From: an uncultured Stenotrophomonas sp.
GTDB lineage: Bacteria; Pseudomonadota; Gammaproteobacteria; Xanthomonadales; Xanthomonadaceae
DNA: 64,000 nucleotides
Direction: 5' to 3'
NCBI GenBank assembly: GCA_900078405.1
Contig: FLTS01000001.1
Location: 2,708,501-2,772,500, forward strand
The notes beneath the pieces are model-generated. The model searched no databases, was not told the origin of the DNA, and saw nothing but the letters and a program-made list of their open reading frames with translations. Shown piece by piece: positions 1 through 11,445 of this stretch (its first letter is position 1; every line of letters begins with the position of its first letter). The translations under genes were made by a program, and so were the position numbers.

Positions 1-1011
<1,011 letters not shown>

Positions 1012-1015
1012 GCAG

Positions 1016-1072
1016 GTCGGGGCTGCGTCCCCGACACTCCGGGAAAGCCCACGTCGGGGGCGTTACCCCGAC
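1016..1072. repeat. Two GTCGGGG/CCCCGAC hairpins between converging genes
   Basis: Two copies of the same 7-bp dyad occur at 1016-1035 and 1053-1072, between the convergent S9 peptidase and DUF58 genes. They could act as a bidirectional stop, but no T-tract follows. They look like dispersed intergenic palindromes rather than a classical terminator. Confidence 0.5.
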
Positions 1073-1135
1073 CTGCGCGACTGAAGCTTTGAGGGCGTAG
1101 CGGGCTCCTACACGGGTAATGGAGATGAGCCCGCG

Positions 1136-2434
1136 TTACAGCAATCCGTCGCGCTTGACCGCGAGGTAGCGTTCCACCAGCGCCGCGGGCAGCTCCTCGG
1201 CGGTGACATCCAGCACCATTACGCGGTGGCTGCGCAGCGCCTCGTGGGCATCGTCGCGTTGCTGCAGGTAGCGGGCGATGGCACCGGCCTGCACGGCGTC
1301 GGGCAGGGTTCCGGCTTCGCGTACGAGGGCGTCGTCCAGCTCGCGTTCGCGCAGGCTGGCTACGCAGATCAGATGGCGCTTCTGCAGCAGGCGCACGGCG
1401 GCGAGCAGGTCCTCGATGTCCTCGTCGCGCACATTGGTGACCAGCATCACCAGGCAGCGGCGCGGTTGCCGCAGCGACAGTTCGGTGGCGGCGGAGAGGT
1501 AGTCGGTGGCCACCGCTTGCGGTTGCAGGTCGTGGCTGGCGCGCAGCAGGGTGTCGATGGCGCCCAGCCCGCGTTGCGGCGCCACCCAGCGGGTCTGGCC
1601 GCCGCTGGCGAACAGGCCGACGCCGTCGCCCTGGCGCAGTGCGAGGTAGGACACCACCAGCGTGGCGTTGAGCACGTGGTCGAAGTGTGACAGGCCGCCT
1701 TCGTCGGCGAGCATGCGGCGGCCGGTGTCGATCATCATCAGCAGCTGCTGGTTCTTCTCGTCCTGGTACTCGCGCGAGATCAGCTTGCGCGCGCGCGAGG
1801 TGGCCTTCCAGTCGATCTGGCGCAGGCTGTCGCCGACGCGGTATTCGCGCATCTGGTGGAAGTCGGTGCCTTCGCCACGGCGGCGCTTGAGGTGGGCGCC
1901 GACCACCCGCGAGGCCATTTCCGCGCTGAGCAGCGCCAGCCGGGTGAGCGGGACGAAATTGGGGTACACACGCACCTGTTGCACCGGGCCGGTGATGCGC
2001 GAGTGCCGCCACAGGCGCAGTGACGAGTGCAGGCGCAGTTGCACGCCGTCGAAGCGGAAGGTGCCGCGGCTGTCCGGGGTGAAGCGGTAGCTGAAGCGGG
2101 TTTCGCTGGCGCGCGCCAGTTTCAGCCGGCGTGGCAGGCCGGTGGCCGTCCAGCCACCGGGCACGAGGTCGAATACGTCCAGCCGTTGCGCGCCGTAGCC
2201 GTCCAGTTGCAGCCAGGTTTCGCGTTCGATACCCAGCGCCAAGGTGTCGGGGAGTTCGCGCCGTACCTGTGGGGTGGGCTTGTGCCGGAGCCACAGGGCA
2301 TCGGTGAGGGTGAGCAGGCCGATGGCGCCCGCGGTCGCCAGCCATGTGCTGGTGGGCAGCAGGTGCAGTGCGACGGGCAGGCCGAGCAGGCTCCAGAGTG
2401 CCAGCAGTGCGATCAGCAGCGGGGCGGGCTTCAT
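1136..2434 (-). CDS. DUF58 domain-containing protein
   Basis: The 432-residue protein starts MKPAPLL. Two hydrophobic segments lie within the first 60 residues, followed by a beta-rich region and the DUF58 core, recognisable from RRGEGTDFHQMREYRVGD followed by RQIDWKATSRARKL, and a vWA-like tail containing MMIDTGRRM. The frame stays open further upstream, but that part only translates a repeat element, so ATG 2434 was chosen. In many bacteria DUF58 genes lie directly beside moxR; here 862 bp of repeat DNA lies between them. The role is unknown. A membrane-anchored partner of a MoxR chaperone is the usual inference. Confidence 0.88.
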   Translation of the reverse strand: MKPAPLLIALLALWSLLGLPVALHLLPTSTWLATAGAIGLLTLTDALWLRHKPTPQVRRELPDTLALGIERETWLQLDGYGAQRLDVFDLVPGGWTATGLPRRLKLARASETRFSYRFTPDSRGTFRFDGVQLRLHSSLRLWRHSRITGPVQQVRVYPNFVPLTRLALLSAEMASRVVGAHLKRRRGEGTDFHQMREYRVGDSLRQIDWKATSRARKLISREYQDEKNQQLLMMIDTGRRMLADEGGLSHFDHVLNATLVVSYLALRQGDGVGLFASGGQTRWVAPQRGLGAIDTLLRASHDLQPQAVATDYLSAATELSLRQPRRCLVMLVTNVRDEDIEDLLAAVRLLQKRHLICVASLRERELDDALVREAGTLPDAVQAGAIARYLQQRDDAHEALRSHRVMVLDVTAEELPAALVERYLAVKRDGLL

Positions 2435-2514
2435 GGCTGCACCCCCGCACGCAGCGACGCGGCTTTTGCGCCCTCCCTTTTCGCCGTAGGCGAAAGGGGA
2501 GGGCGGGGGAGGGG

Positions 2515-3225
2515 TGCTGTTGCTCCGGCTTTTGACGTTCGGGTCCCCTTCCGCAGCGACGGAGCCGCCGGGAAAAACCCGAAGGGCGGCGTGCAAGGAT
2601 GCACGCCGTTTTTCGACGAGACAGGGATGTCTCGTCGAAAAATCCCGGCGGCGGAGTGGACCCGACGCGCGTAACGCGTTGGGCGCGGAGGCAGTGCGTG
2701 CTTGACCAGCCATTCGGCTGTTGGAAAAGCGTCTCTTTTGGCTACCTTTTCTTTGCATGAGCAAAGAAAAGTAGCTCGCTCCCCGACAGGGGAGCGAAAG
2801 CTCTTGACTCTTGGACTTTCGCAGAAATGCTCAAATCCAAAGCTGGAGCAACGGCGAGAATCAAAGCAGGAGCTTGAAAGCAGAGCTTTCACTCCTGCTC
2901 CGCAGGAGCGAGTCACCTTGACCAGCCATTCGGCTGTTGAAAAAGCGCCTCTTTGCTTGTGCAAAGAAAAGTAACCAAAAGAAGAGCCTTTCCAACAGCC
3001 GAATGGCTGGTCAAGCACAGCCGGACGCGAGCCGATGCGGCTGCGCCGCATCGGTCCCCTGTGCTCCTCGCGGGCCGGGGGGACGGCGCACAACTCGCTT
3101 CGCTCAGACACGTGCGCCTCTTCGCCCCCCGTTCCGCAGCGGTGCTCGGCTCGCTCTACGGCAGGGGAAGTCAAAAGCCGAAAGGCATCAGCAAGATCAC
3201 GGGCAACGGCAGGAGCAAAGGCTCC
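2515..3225 (-). repeat. Multi-hairpin operon-internal repeat element, copy 1
   Basis: This fills most of the 862-bp gap between moxR and DUF58. Its ends carry inverted GTCAAAAGC stretches (about 2527-2536 and 3173-3181) next to CAACAGC/CAACGGC tracts. Inside are many hairpins: 2588-2607 (GGCGTGCA arms), 2609-2642 (15-bp arms starting TTTTTCGAC), GCTCCCC/GGGGAGC near 2780, GCTCCTGC/GCAGGAGC near 2900, and a CGATGCGGC dyad near 3035. The motif CAGCCATTCGGCTGTTG occurs at about 2706 and 2925 and inverted near 2992. A related copy in reverse orientation lies at 17.26-17.92 kb. ORFs here are low-complexity translations of the repeat and were not called. Confidence 0.85.
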
Positions 3226-3296
3226 CCTCCCCAACCCTCCCCTTTCGCCTTCGGTGAAAAGAGAGGGAGTAGGAGCGGGTTGGCGCGCGCTGACGC

Positions 3297-4312
<1,016 letters not shown>

Positions 4313-4316
<4 letters not shown>

Positions 4317-5458
4317 AGCTGGTTTCTCATCCGGATCAGCAGGGCGATGCGTTCGCGCAGCGCGGCGTCGTCGCGCGAGGCGGGGGCTTGCAGGGCGGTG
4401 CGTACCTGTTCGGGCGGCAGGTGCAGGTGCTCGGCGATGGCGCGGGCCTGGGCCTCGCCGCCCAGGGCAGCGGCCAACGGCGCGCGCCGGCGCAGGCGGG
4501 CGAGGAAGGCCTGGCGCATGGCGGCGTGCAGCAGCGGCGTCTTGCCGTAGCGGTACAGGTGTTCGCCGCTGGCGCGCACGTGTTCGAGCAGCGAGCGGCG
4601 CTCCTCGCGCGGCGAGGGCAGCAGCGCGCCGAAGCGCTGGCTGCGCATCCACAGCCACGCCAGCAGGGCCAGCAGCAGCGGCAGCCAGACCGGCCAGCCG
4701 TCACGCAGCAGGGTGCGCCACAACGAGGGTGCCTGCACCGCATAGACCAGGTGGACCGTACCGCGGCCGTAGTTCGGTGCGAGCAGCAGGCGGGCGAGGT
4801 CGCGGTGCGGCACGTCGCGCAGGCCGGTGTCGTGTTCGTCGCTGCCGTTGCGCAGGAAATCCATGTCGGACAGCACGTCGACGCGGCCACTGCCGTGGCG
4901 CAGCCGCGCGTGCGCGAGGGTGGCGTCGTGGCCGTCGCCCCAGCGCAGTTCGGCGCTCGATGGCGCGGCGAGGGTGAAGCGGTGGCCGCGGCAGAATTCG
5001 CTGTGTTCGTCCTGTCCCTTCACCCGCCACGGCTGGCAGCGCGGTGGGACATCGCTGGGCTGGATGCCAAGGCGGCCGAGCAGGGTGGCGTCACCGTCCC
5101 GCTCGGGATCGGCTTCGGGCACGCGCAGCAGCAGGTGGCCGCCTTGTTGCACCCAGTCCAGCAGCTGCCCGGCCTCGGCCGGGGCGAGCGTGCGCGGGTC
5201 GTCCAGCATCAGCACGCTGTCGCCGGGCTGCAGCTGCATCGCGCGCAGGTCCAGCGTGCGCCGTGATTCGGCCGTGATGCCGTCGCGGCGCAGGGTTTCA
5301 CGCAGGGCGTACAACGGGTTGTAGGTCGGTTCGCCGTAGGCGGGCAGCGCGACCTGCTCCGGTACGCGCTCGAAACTGCGCAGGAACCACAGCGTCGCCA
5401 GCGCCATTGCCAGCAGCGCGGCCAGCGTCGCCAACGCGATGCGCCAGCGCGCGGTCAT
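4313..5458 (-). CDS. DUF4350 domain-containing membrane protein
   Basis: The 381-residue protein has an N-terminal TM helix (about residues 8-24), a DUF4350 domain (GEPTYNPLYALRETLRRDG, then LMLDDPRTLAPAEAGQLLDWVQQGGHLL), and a second TM helix near residue 255 (WLPLLLALLAWLW) before a cytoplasmic tail. ATG 5458 gives an ATGA overlap with the DUF4129 stop; a GTG nine bases upstream is less likely. DUF4350 is related to glutamine-amidotransferase-like folds and often sits with MoxR genes. Molecular function is unknown. Confidence 0.85.
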
Positions 5459-7029
5459 ATCGGCCACCCGTAGTGCCGGTGCAGCGCGTCGACGAGCGCG
5501 TCGAATTCATCCGGCGTCGGCAGGCGGCCGGCGTAGGCGGCGTACTGCCAGGTGCGCACGATGCGTGCGAACAGCACGCGGTCGGCTTCCACCGGCATGC
5601 GCCGCGCGGCGCGCAGGCATTGTGCCTCGGTGCTGCCTGGTGGCAGCGCAAGGTCGGCGCGTTTGCCAAGCTCGTCCACGCTGGCGCGGTACAGCAACGC
5701 CAGCGCGTGGCGTGGTTTGCCCTGCCGCCACAGCTGGCGGGCGCTGGCGAGAACGTCCTGCGGCAGCGTTTCCGGCAGTTGCACCGCCTGCTCGCTGAGC
5801 GGTGATTCGGGGGCGGGGCGACGGCGCGCGCTGCCACGCAGCCACGGCAGCCACCAGCGCGCGGTGAACGCCAGCACCAGCAGCAACAGACCGACCACGA
5901 TCCACAGGATGCCTTCGCCGGCCAGCGCCAGCAGCTTGCCGGCGGTGCGGACGAGGTCGGCGCCGGGGAAGTTCCGCTCCCGTTTGGTTTCCTGCTCTTC
6001 CGGTGCGGATTCGGCCTTGCGCTTCCAGCGTTCGACGTTGCGGGTGGCGCCCAGTTGCGGGTCTTCGTAGGCGCGTGCGGCGGCCTGGCGGAAACCGGCG
6101 GTATCGGCCTGCTGCCGCGTGCCGAACAGGCTGCCTGGGGTGCCGTCGTTGGCCGGCACCGCGCCCTTGCGGTTGGCATGCAGGCTTGGCGCGTCGTCGG
6201 CGTGGCCCTGCGCATGCGCCGGCTGCGCCAGCGGCATGCATGCCAGCAGGACCAGCAGCAGGGGCGCGGTATGGGTCAGCCGCTGGCGCATGCGGCGGAA
6301 GGTGATTTCCACGTCCCAGGCTTCCAGCTGGGTGCGGCGGTTGAGGTACAGGCCGAAGCCGGCGCCGCTGTAGAACGGGCCGATCAGGGTCATCGCCGCC
6401 CAAGCCAGCAGGTTGAAGCCGAGCCACGCCCATGCCGGGGTGTCCTTGCCGATCAGCGAGGCCGCCGCGCGCAGCGATTCGGGCAGGGCGTCCAGCGGCA
6501 CGAACATGAAAATCAACGCAATGCCGGCGATTTGCAGCATCGCCTCGAAATGCCAGCACACCCAGGTGAGCAGGCTGGCGTGGCCATAGGCGGCGCTGCT
6601 GAGCACGCGCCGCCGCGCGCGGCGGTGGCCGCCGTCGCCGCCTTCGAGCAGGTCCACCGGCATCAGCAGCGCGCGCGCCGGGCCGAGCCGGCGCCAGCCC
6701 AGGTAAGCCCACAGCCCGTGCCAGCCCCAGCGCAGCTGTGCGCGCAGGGTGTCGGCGGTGGAAGGCTCGGCGCCGAACGCACCGCGCGAGATCACATACA
6801 GCGGGATGCGCTCGAACGCCGGCTTCAGCCACCACAGCAGCAGTGCCGGCAGCCAGAAGCTGTCCAGCCACCAGCCGGCGAGGTTGAGCAGCGCGAACAC
6901 CGGCAGGGTCAACAGCAGCCACGGCTTCCAGATCGCGGCGGCGTGGCGGCGCACCAGCGCGGTGCCCAGTTCCATCGCCTCCCATTGGCTGCGGCTGCGC
7001 AGCACCACGTCGAGCCGGTCAAGCCGCAT
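5455..7029 (-). CDS. DUF4129 domain-containing membrane protein
   Basis: The 524-residue protein has several N-terminal TM helices (WLLLTLPVFALLNLAGWW, the region after SLLTWVCWHF, WAWLGFNLLAWAAMTLIG). A low-complexity extramembrane stretch follows, then a TM helix (ILWIVVGLLLLVLAF) and the C-terminal DUF4129 domain (ARQLWRQGKPRHALALLYRA to the end). DUF4129 is often linked to transglutaminase-like or MoxR systems. The start overlaps spoIIM by 11 bp and the stop overlaps the DUF4350 start, consistent with translational coupling. Function is unknown. Confidence 0.85.
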   Translation of the reverse strand: MRLDRLDVVLRSRSQWEAMELGTALVRRHAAAIWKPWLLLTLPVFALLNLAGWWLDSFWLPALLLWWLKPAFERIPLYVISRGAFGAEPSTADTLRAQLRWGWHGLWAYLGWRRLGPARALLMPVDLLEGGDGGHRRARRRVLSSAAYGHASLLTWVCWHFEAMLQIAGIALIFMFVPLDALPESLRAAASLIGKDTPAWAWLGFNLLAWAAMTLIGPFYSGAGFGLYLNRRTQLEAWDVEITFRRMRQRLTHTAPLLLVLLACMPLAQPAHAQGHADDAPSLHANRKGAVPANDGTPGSLFGTRQQADTAGFRQAAARAYEDPQLGATRNVERWKRKAESAPEEQETKRERNFPGADLVRTAGKLLALAGEGILWIVVGLLLLVLAFTARWWLPWLRGSARRRPAPESPLSEQAVQLPETLPQDVLASARQLWRQGKPRHALALLYRASVDELGKRADLALPPGSTEAQCLRAARRMPVEADRVLFARIVRTWQYAAYAGRLPTPDEFDALVDALHRHYGWPI

Positions 7030-8011
7030 CGCCGCCCCCGTGCCCGCCGCGCCACAGCCAGGCGATCACCAGCGTCCACAGCACGCCGGAGACGGTGAAC
7101 TTGCCCCACGCCGGCACCCAGGGAATGGACGACCAGAACGCTTCGATGAAGGCCGCCACCAGCAGCATGAACGCCACGCCGAGGCACAGCCGCGCGCCGA
7201 TCGTGCCGCCTTCCACCAGCGCGTCGATGCGGCGCTGGCGGCCCGGCGCCAGCAGCCGCAGGCCCAGCTGCAGGCCCGCGCCGCCGGCAATCACGATGGC
7301 GGTCAGCTCGAACGGCGCATGCCCGGCCACGAAGCGCCAGAACGGGTCGCCGGAGCCGATCTGCTGCAAATGCCCGGCCACCGCGCCGATGGTGATGCCG
7401 TTGAACAGCAGCACCAGCACCGTGCCGACGCCGGCCAGCAGGCCGCTGGCGAAGGTGCGCAGGCCGATGCTGATGTTGTTCATGATGTAGTGGCCGAACA
7501 TCGCCCAGTCGGTGCCGCTGTCGCGGCCGAGGCGGTCGGCGGCTGGGTCGTACATCTTTTCCATCTGCGTGATCTGCCGCGGGTCGAGCAGCAACTGCAC
7601 CAGGTCGGGCTGGTATTGCAGCAGCACGAACACGGCCACCAGCGGCGCCACGAACAGCGCGCAGGCGGCCCACATCGCCGCGCCCTGGCTGCGCACCAGC
7701 TGCGGGAAGCCGGCGAACAGGAATTCGGCCGCGCGCTGCCAGCGCGGCGGCGGCGTGCGGTAGAGCAGGTTGTGGCCCTGCTGCATCAGCTGCTGCAGGT
7801 GTTCGACCAGTTGCGGGCTGTAGCCGCGCTGGCGCGCCAGCGCCAGGTGCTGGCACAGGCGCCGGTAGCGCTCGGGAATGGTTTCGTCGCCGGGAAGGCT
7901 GGCATCGAGGGTGCCGCGCAGCTTGCGCGCGCGACCGCCGCGGCGTTGCAGCCACTGCTCGAACTGCTGCCATTCGTGCTGGTGGCGGGTGACGAACTGC
8001 TCCTGCCTCAT
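7019..8011 (-). CDS. SpoIIM (stage II sporulation protein M) family membrane protein
   Basis: The 330-residue protein has a soluble N-terminal helical region (RQEQFVTRHQHEWQQFEQWL), then about six TM helices with the SpoIIM-type segment YIMNNISIGLRTFASGLL and FNGITIGAVAGHL. The start overlaps the RDD stop by ATGA. The family is named after a Bacillus engulfment protein but is widespread in non-sporulators, often with MoxR, RDD and DUF58 genes as here. It is not a sporulation gene in this host. A membrane complex role is inferred from context only. Confidence 0.87.
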   Translation of the reverse strand: MRQEQFVTRHQHEWQQFEQWLQRRGGRARKLRGTLDASLPGDETIPERYRRLCQHLALARQRGYSPQLVEHLQQLMQQGHNLLYRTPPPRWQRAAEFLFAGFPQLVRSQGAAMWAACALFVAPLVAVFVLLQYQPDLVQLLLDPRQITQMEKMYDPAADRLGRDSGTDWAMFGHYIMNNISIGLRTFASGLLAGVGTVLVLLFNGITIGAVAGHLQQIGSGDPFWRFVAGHAPFELTAIVIAGGAGLQLGLRLLAPGRQRRIDALVEGGTIGARLCLGVAFMLLVAAFIEAFWSSIPWVPAWGKFTVSGVLWTLVIAWLWRGGHGGGDAA

Positions 8012-8685
8012 CGCCGCCCCAGCAGCCAGTTGGCGATCGCGTACAGGCGCAGCACGCCGGTCTTGCCCTGCGCCTGGCTCAGCGGGCTGGCGATGTCGGC
8101 CAGCTCGCACTGGCGCGCGTCGGCCAGCGCCGGCGCGCGGTCGGCGAAGGCGATCACCGCCATCTGCTCGGCCGGTTGCAGTGGCAATGGCGGGGCCAGC
8201 ACGGTGTCGATGCGTGCCGGTGGCGTCGCCGGTGGTGCCGGCGTGTGCACCACCAGGGTGCCGGCGACGAGGTCGCCGAGGCGGCGGCCGTGGCGGTCGC
8301 ACAGGCAGGCCACCAGCCCCAGCGCATAGCCGAACGGCAGCATGTCCACGGTGCGCAGCAGGTTGCGCACGATCGCCGGCATCCAGCCCAGCGGCGCGCC
8401 GTCGCGTGCGACCACGTGCAGGCCCAGCGCGCGCTTGCCGAGGGTACGGCCGTGCCAGGCTTCCAGCACGATCGGGTAGGCCCAGAACATCAGGAACATC
8501 AGCCCCAGGTAGAGGCCGCGACCGAGCCCGCCCAGCGCCGCCAGCAGCGGACTCATCAGCGCCAGCACGCCGAAGCGGACGCCCAGGTCGAGCAGCCACG
8601 CCAGCGCGCGCGGCACCGGTCCGGCGGCTGGCAGCTGCAGCGGCACGCCCTCGGGTGTGACGACCTCGCGGAAGGTGTCGAGCAT
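8008..8685 (-). CDS. RDD family membrane protein
   Basis: The 225-residue protein has an RDD domain (PRALAWLLDLGVRFGVLALM, LEAWHGRTLGKRALGLHVVARDG, VRNLLRTVDMLPFGYALGL) with three TM helices and a soluble C-terminal tail. ATG 8685 (MLDTFREV) was preferred over a TTG 18 bases upstream. It is the first gene of the tightly packed cluster that ends in DUF58, so the operon promoter should lie in 8686-8879, though no confident motif was found there. RDD proteins are suspected transporters or accessory membrane proteins. Confidence 0.85.
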   Translation of the reverse strand: MLDTFREVVTPEGVPLQLPAAGPVPRALAWLLDLGVRFGVLALMSPLLAALGGLGRGLYLGLMFLMFWAYPIVLEAWHGRTLGKRALGLHVVARDGAPLGWMPAIVRNLLRTVDMLPFGYALGLVACLCDRHGRRLGDLVAGTLVVHTPAPPATPPARIDTVLAPPLPLQPAEQMAVIAFADRAPALADARQCELADIASPLSQAQGKTGVLRLYAIANWLLGRR

Positions 8686-8879
8686 GGGCCGCGCAGTGCT
8701 CAACGAACGGCCACCGGCACTGCGCGGGAAGGGGCGTTGTCGCCGCCGGAAAGGGCGGGTGATCCGGCCCGGGAGGATGCCGCTGGCATGGGGGTCTCTG
8801 CTGCGTCCTTGTCAGTGGCCGACTTTAACCGCCCCCACCGGCAAAACCCAGCCTGTGCGCGGCCGTGCCGGCGTCGGGC

Positions 8880-9785
8880 TCAGCGCACGGTGCGGTTCCC
8901 GCGGTCGCCGCCGAACAGCTTCCTGGCCGCGCCACCCAGGACCACCACGCCGATCAGCAGCAGCTTCCAGAACTTGGCCAGCAGCAGGCCGAGCTTGGCG
9001 AACAGGCCGGCCTTGGCCGCCAACCCGCCGCCGATCAGCGTGGCCACGCCGTAAGCGGCAACCTTGTCGGTCTTCGGGTTGTGGTCGGCGTAGCGCGCGC
9101 CCTGCTCGAACTCGGCCATCGGCAGCAGCTTTTCCATGCCCTCGCGCACCTGCGCCAGTTCGGCCATGCCCGATATCGCGTTCAGGCTCAGGTAGCCGTG
9201 GCGGCCAAGCACGCGGATGTCGTAGTTGAGCGAATGGTCGGGGTGGCCGTTGAACTCCAGCTCCTTGGCCCAGTACAGCTTGTTGCTGGCGCCGTCGTAG
9301 CGCGGCGGCACCGCCCAGCCGACCAGCTGCAGCGTGCCGTAGCCGGCCTTCTCGCGTTCGGGGTTGGCTTCGCGGGTCTGCTCCTGCATTTCGCGCAGGA
9401 GCTTGCTGTAGTCGATCTTGCTGGCATCTTCATCGGACACGTAGCCGTCGTCGGCGTAGGTGACCACCACCGCCCAGCTGCCGTCATCGGCCAGCCCGGG
9501 GCTGCGCGGCACGATCATGCCCAGCACGCTCTCGTCGGGCGGGTTGCCCCACATGTCCTCCAGCACGCGTCGCGCATCGGTCTGGTCGAGGTAGCGGAAG
9601 TCCGCATCCAGATTGAAGCGGGCCTTGGCCTGCGACACCTCGATGGCACCGCTGCGGAACTGCAGCGACTGCAGGAACTGCTCCACGCTGATGCCCTCGT
9701 CCTCCTGCGCGGCGGCGGTGGACGGGGCCATGCACAGCAGCGACGCGGCCACCAGCAGGCCCATCGACATGGATCTGATCGACAT
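8880..9785 (-). CDS. DUF2167 domain-containing membrane protein
   Basis: The 301-residue protein has an N-terminal signal peptide (MSMGLLVAASLLCMAPSTAAA), a long DUF2167 periplasmic domain (RRVLEDMWGNPPDESVLGMI, then VTYADDGYVSDEDASKIDYS, LQLVGWAVPPRYD), and a C-terminal TM segment (LAKFWKLLLIGVVVLGGAA) followed by a basic tail. This layout fits a periplasmic domain tethered at its C-terminus. Start MSIRSM at 9785 was chosen because it opens the signal peptide. Function is not established. It stands alone between the RDD operon and the carbonic anhydrase gene. Confidence 0.85.
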   Translation of the reverse strand: MSIRSMSMGLLVAASLLCMAPSTAAAQEDEGISVEQFLQSLQFRSGAIEVSQAKARFNLDADFRYLDQTDARRVLEDMWGNPPDESVLGMIVPRSPGLADDGSWAVVVTYADDGYVSDEDASKIDYSKLLREMQEQTREANPEREKAGYGTLQLVGWAVPPRYDGASNKLYWAKELEFNGHPDHSLNYDIRVLGRHGYLSLNAISGMAELAQVREGMEKLLPMAEFEQGARYADHNPKTDKVAAYGVATLIGGGLAAKAGLFAKLGLLLAKFWKLLLIGVVVLGGAARKLFGGDRGNRTVR

Positions 9786-9911
9786 CGGTCTTCCTTTTCC
9801 TTGGGAGGGCGTCCCCACGCCCGGGGACGGCAGTGTGCGGCAAGGCCGAAGATGGAGGCAACGGGGTATGGGCGGGATGCCGGCAGGCCCGCAACGGGTG
9901 GGCGATCCGGG

Positions 9912-10451
9912 TCAGCCGGCCATGCCGAGGTACTTGTCCTTCAGACGCACGTAGTGGTCGGCCGAATAGCGCAGGCCCTCGATGTCCTTTTCGCTCAGTT
10001 GCCGCATGAGTCGCGCCGGGTTGCCGGCCCACAGCTCGCCGCTGCGCACCTGCTTGCCGGGGCCGATCACCGCGCCGGCGGCGATGAAGGCATTGGCCTC
10101 GATGACTGCGCCGTCGAGGAGGCAGGCGCCCATGCCGATCAGGCAGTAATCGCCGATGCTGCAGGCGTGGATGATGCAGCCGTGGCCGACGGTGACGCCT
10201 TCGCCGATGAGCGTGGGGTAGCCGCCCTTGTTGTACGGGCTGTCGTGGCTGACGTGGATGATGCTGCCGTCCTGCACGTTGCTGCGCGCGCCGATGCGTA
10301 CGTGGTTGACGTCGCCGCGGATCACCGTGCCCGGCCATACCGAGACGTCGTCGCCCAGTTCCACCTCGCCGATGATGGTGCAGGCGGGGTCGATATAGAC
10401 GCGCTGGCCGAGGACGGGGTGTTTGTCGAGGAAGGGGCGGATGGCGGTCAT
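9912..10451 (-). CDS. Gamma-class carbonic anhydrase family protein
   Basis: The 179-residue protein is a left-handed beta-helix of hexapeptide repeats (ACTIIGEVELGDDVSVWPGT, IRGDVNHVRIGARSNVQDGS). Metal-binding histidines are visible in IIHVSHD and VGHGCIIHAC. This is the YrdA/CaiE-like branch of the gamma-carbonic anhydrase fold, cytoplasmic and probably trimeric. Many members have weak or no measured activity, so the family name is safer than an enzymatic claim. The start at MTAIRPF was preferred over upstream in-frame codons that read through hairpin DNA. Confidence 0.9.
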   Translation of the reverse strand: MTAIRPFLDKHPVLGQRVYIDPACTIIGEVELGDDVSVWPGTVIRGDVNHVRIGARSNVQDGSIIHVSHDSPYNKGGYPTLIGEGVTVGHGCIIHACSIGDYCLIGMGACLLDGAVIEANAFIAAGAVIGPGKQVRSGELWAGNPARLMRQLSEKDIEGLRYSADHYVRLKDKYLGMAG

Positions 10452-10479
10452 GGCGATGGGTGTGGTGGGAATGTCGCAG

Positions 10480-10541
10480 GTGCGGGGCTTGCCCCGCACA
10501 GGGCATTGCCGGGAGGGCGCAGCACCGGGCAAGCCCGGTGC
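10480..10541. repeat. Two GC-rich hairpins in the gap before the META-domain gene
   Basis: GTGCGGGGC/GCCCCGCAC (10480-10499) and GCACCGGGC/GCCCGGTGC (10522-10541) are perfect 9-bp stems with 2-base loops. The same CGGGCAAGCCCG style recurs near 45501 and 63106, so these belong to a dispersed palindrome family and may double as terminators for the gene read from 11361. Confidence 0.6.
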
Positions 10542-10551
10542 CTGCGAGGTG

Positions 10552-11361
10552 TTATTTCACCAATTCCGAACTGACCACCATGTCCAGCACGTAAGCCAGC
10601 GATGAACCGTCGGCCGGCGGGTTCTTCACCGTGTAGCGCTTGACCCGCAGCACGTTGCGCACGCCCGGTTCATGGTCGTAGCCCTCGATGCCGCCGTGGA
10701 AATTCTCGTAGGCGCCGCGCTCGCCCTGTTCCAGGCCGTTGCCGTCGTAATGCACTTCACGCACCTGCAGGCACTGCGCGTCCTTTATCACCCCGTGCGA
10801 GCAGGGTTTGGTCTGCGCATCGACGTCGAGGAACACGGTTTCGCCCTCGCCGCCGTAGCGGGTTTCGGCGGTGGGTTCGCCACGGAAGCGCAGCACGTCG
10901 CCGCCGGCGGTGGCCAGCACCAGCGTGGTGGCGTCCAGCTGCTGCACCTTCAGCGTGCCTTCCAGGCGGCTGCCGGCGGCCTGGTCCAGCGCCATCAGCG
11001 CGTCGTCCGCGCAGGCCATCATCGTCGAGGCCATCGGCGCGACGGTCAGGGTGTCGCCGCTCAGGCCGTAGCTGCCGCCCATGCGGTTGCAGGTGTTGGC
11101 TACCGACAGGCGGCCATCGCCGAAGTCCAGGGTGACCGGCTTGTCGGCGCGCACGAACAGGGCGTCGATGCGCGCGCCGCTGCCGTCGCTGGCGTCGTCC
11201 AGCCGCCAGTGGTTGGCGGCCAGCAGGCCGGTGTCGATGGCTGCTGCCGGGGTGGTGGTTTCGGTGGTCGCCGTGGCCGCGGTGGCGGCCTCACCCTTGT
11301 CGGGGGCGTTGCAGGCGGCGAGCAGAGCGATGGGCAGGGCAAGCAGCAGGATGCGCTTCAT
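10552..11361 (-). CDS. META and DUF4377 domain-containing lipoprotein
   Basis: The 269-residue protein has a lipobox signal peptide (LLLALPIALLAAC), a low-complexity Thr/Ala linker, and a META domain (about residues 45-155: WRLDDASDGSGARID, ANTCNRMGGSYGLSGDTLTV, APMASTMMACADD). A DUF4377 domain follows (about 165-250), including QCLQVREVHYDGNG. META is known from HslJ-like heat-shock and stress proteins. It is probably an envelope lipoprotein; substrate and partner are unknown. Confidence 0.86.
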   Translation of the reverse strand: MKRILLLALPIALLAACNAPDKGEAATAATATTETTTPAAAIDTGLLAANHWRLDDASDGSGARIDALFVRADKPVTLDFGDGRLSVANTCNRMGGSYGLSGDTLTVAPMASTMMACADDALMALDQAAGSRLEGTLKVQQLDATTLVLATAGGDVLRFRGEPTAETRYGGEGETVFLDVDAQTKPCSHGVIKDAQCLQVREVHYDGNGLEQGERGAYENFHGGIEGYDHEPGVRNVLRVKRYTVKNPPADGSSLAYVLDMVVSSELVK

Positions 11362-11445
11362 GTCGTATTCCTTGGGAAGCAGTGGAAAGGTCGGCAGGGG
11401 AAACGCGCACTGCCGCCGGAAGGGGTTGCCCGTGGCTTCCCGCGT

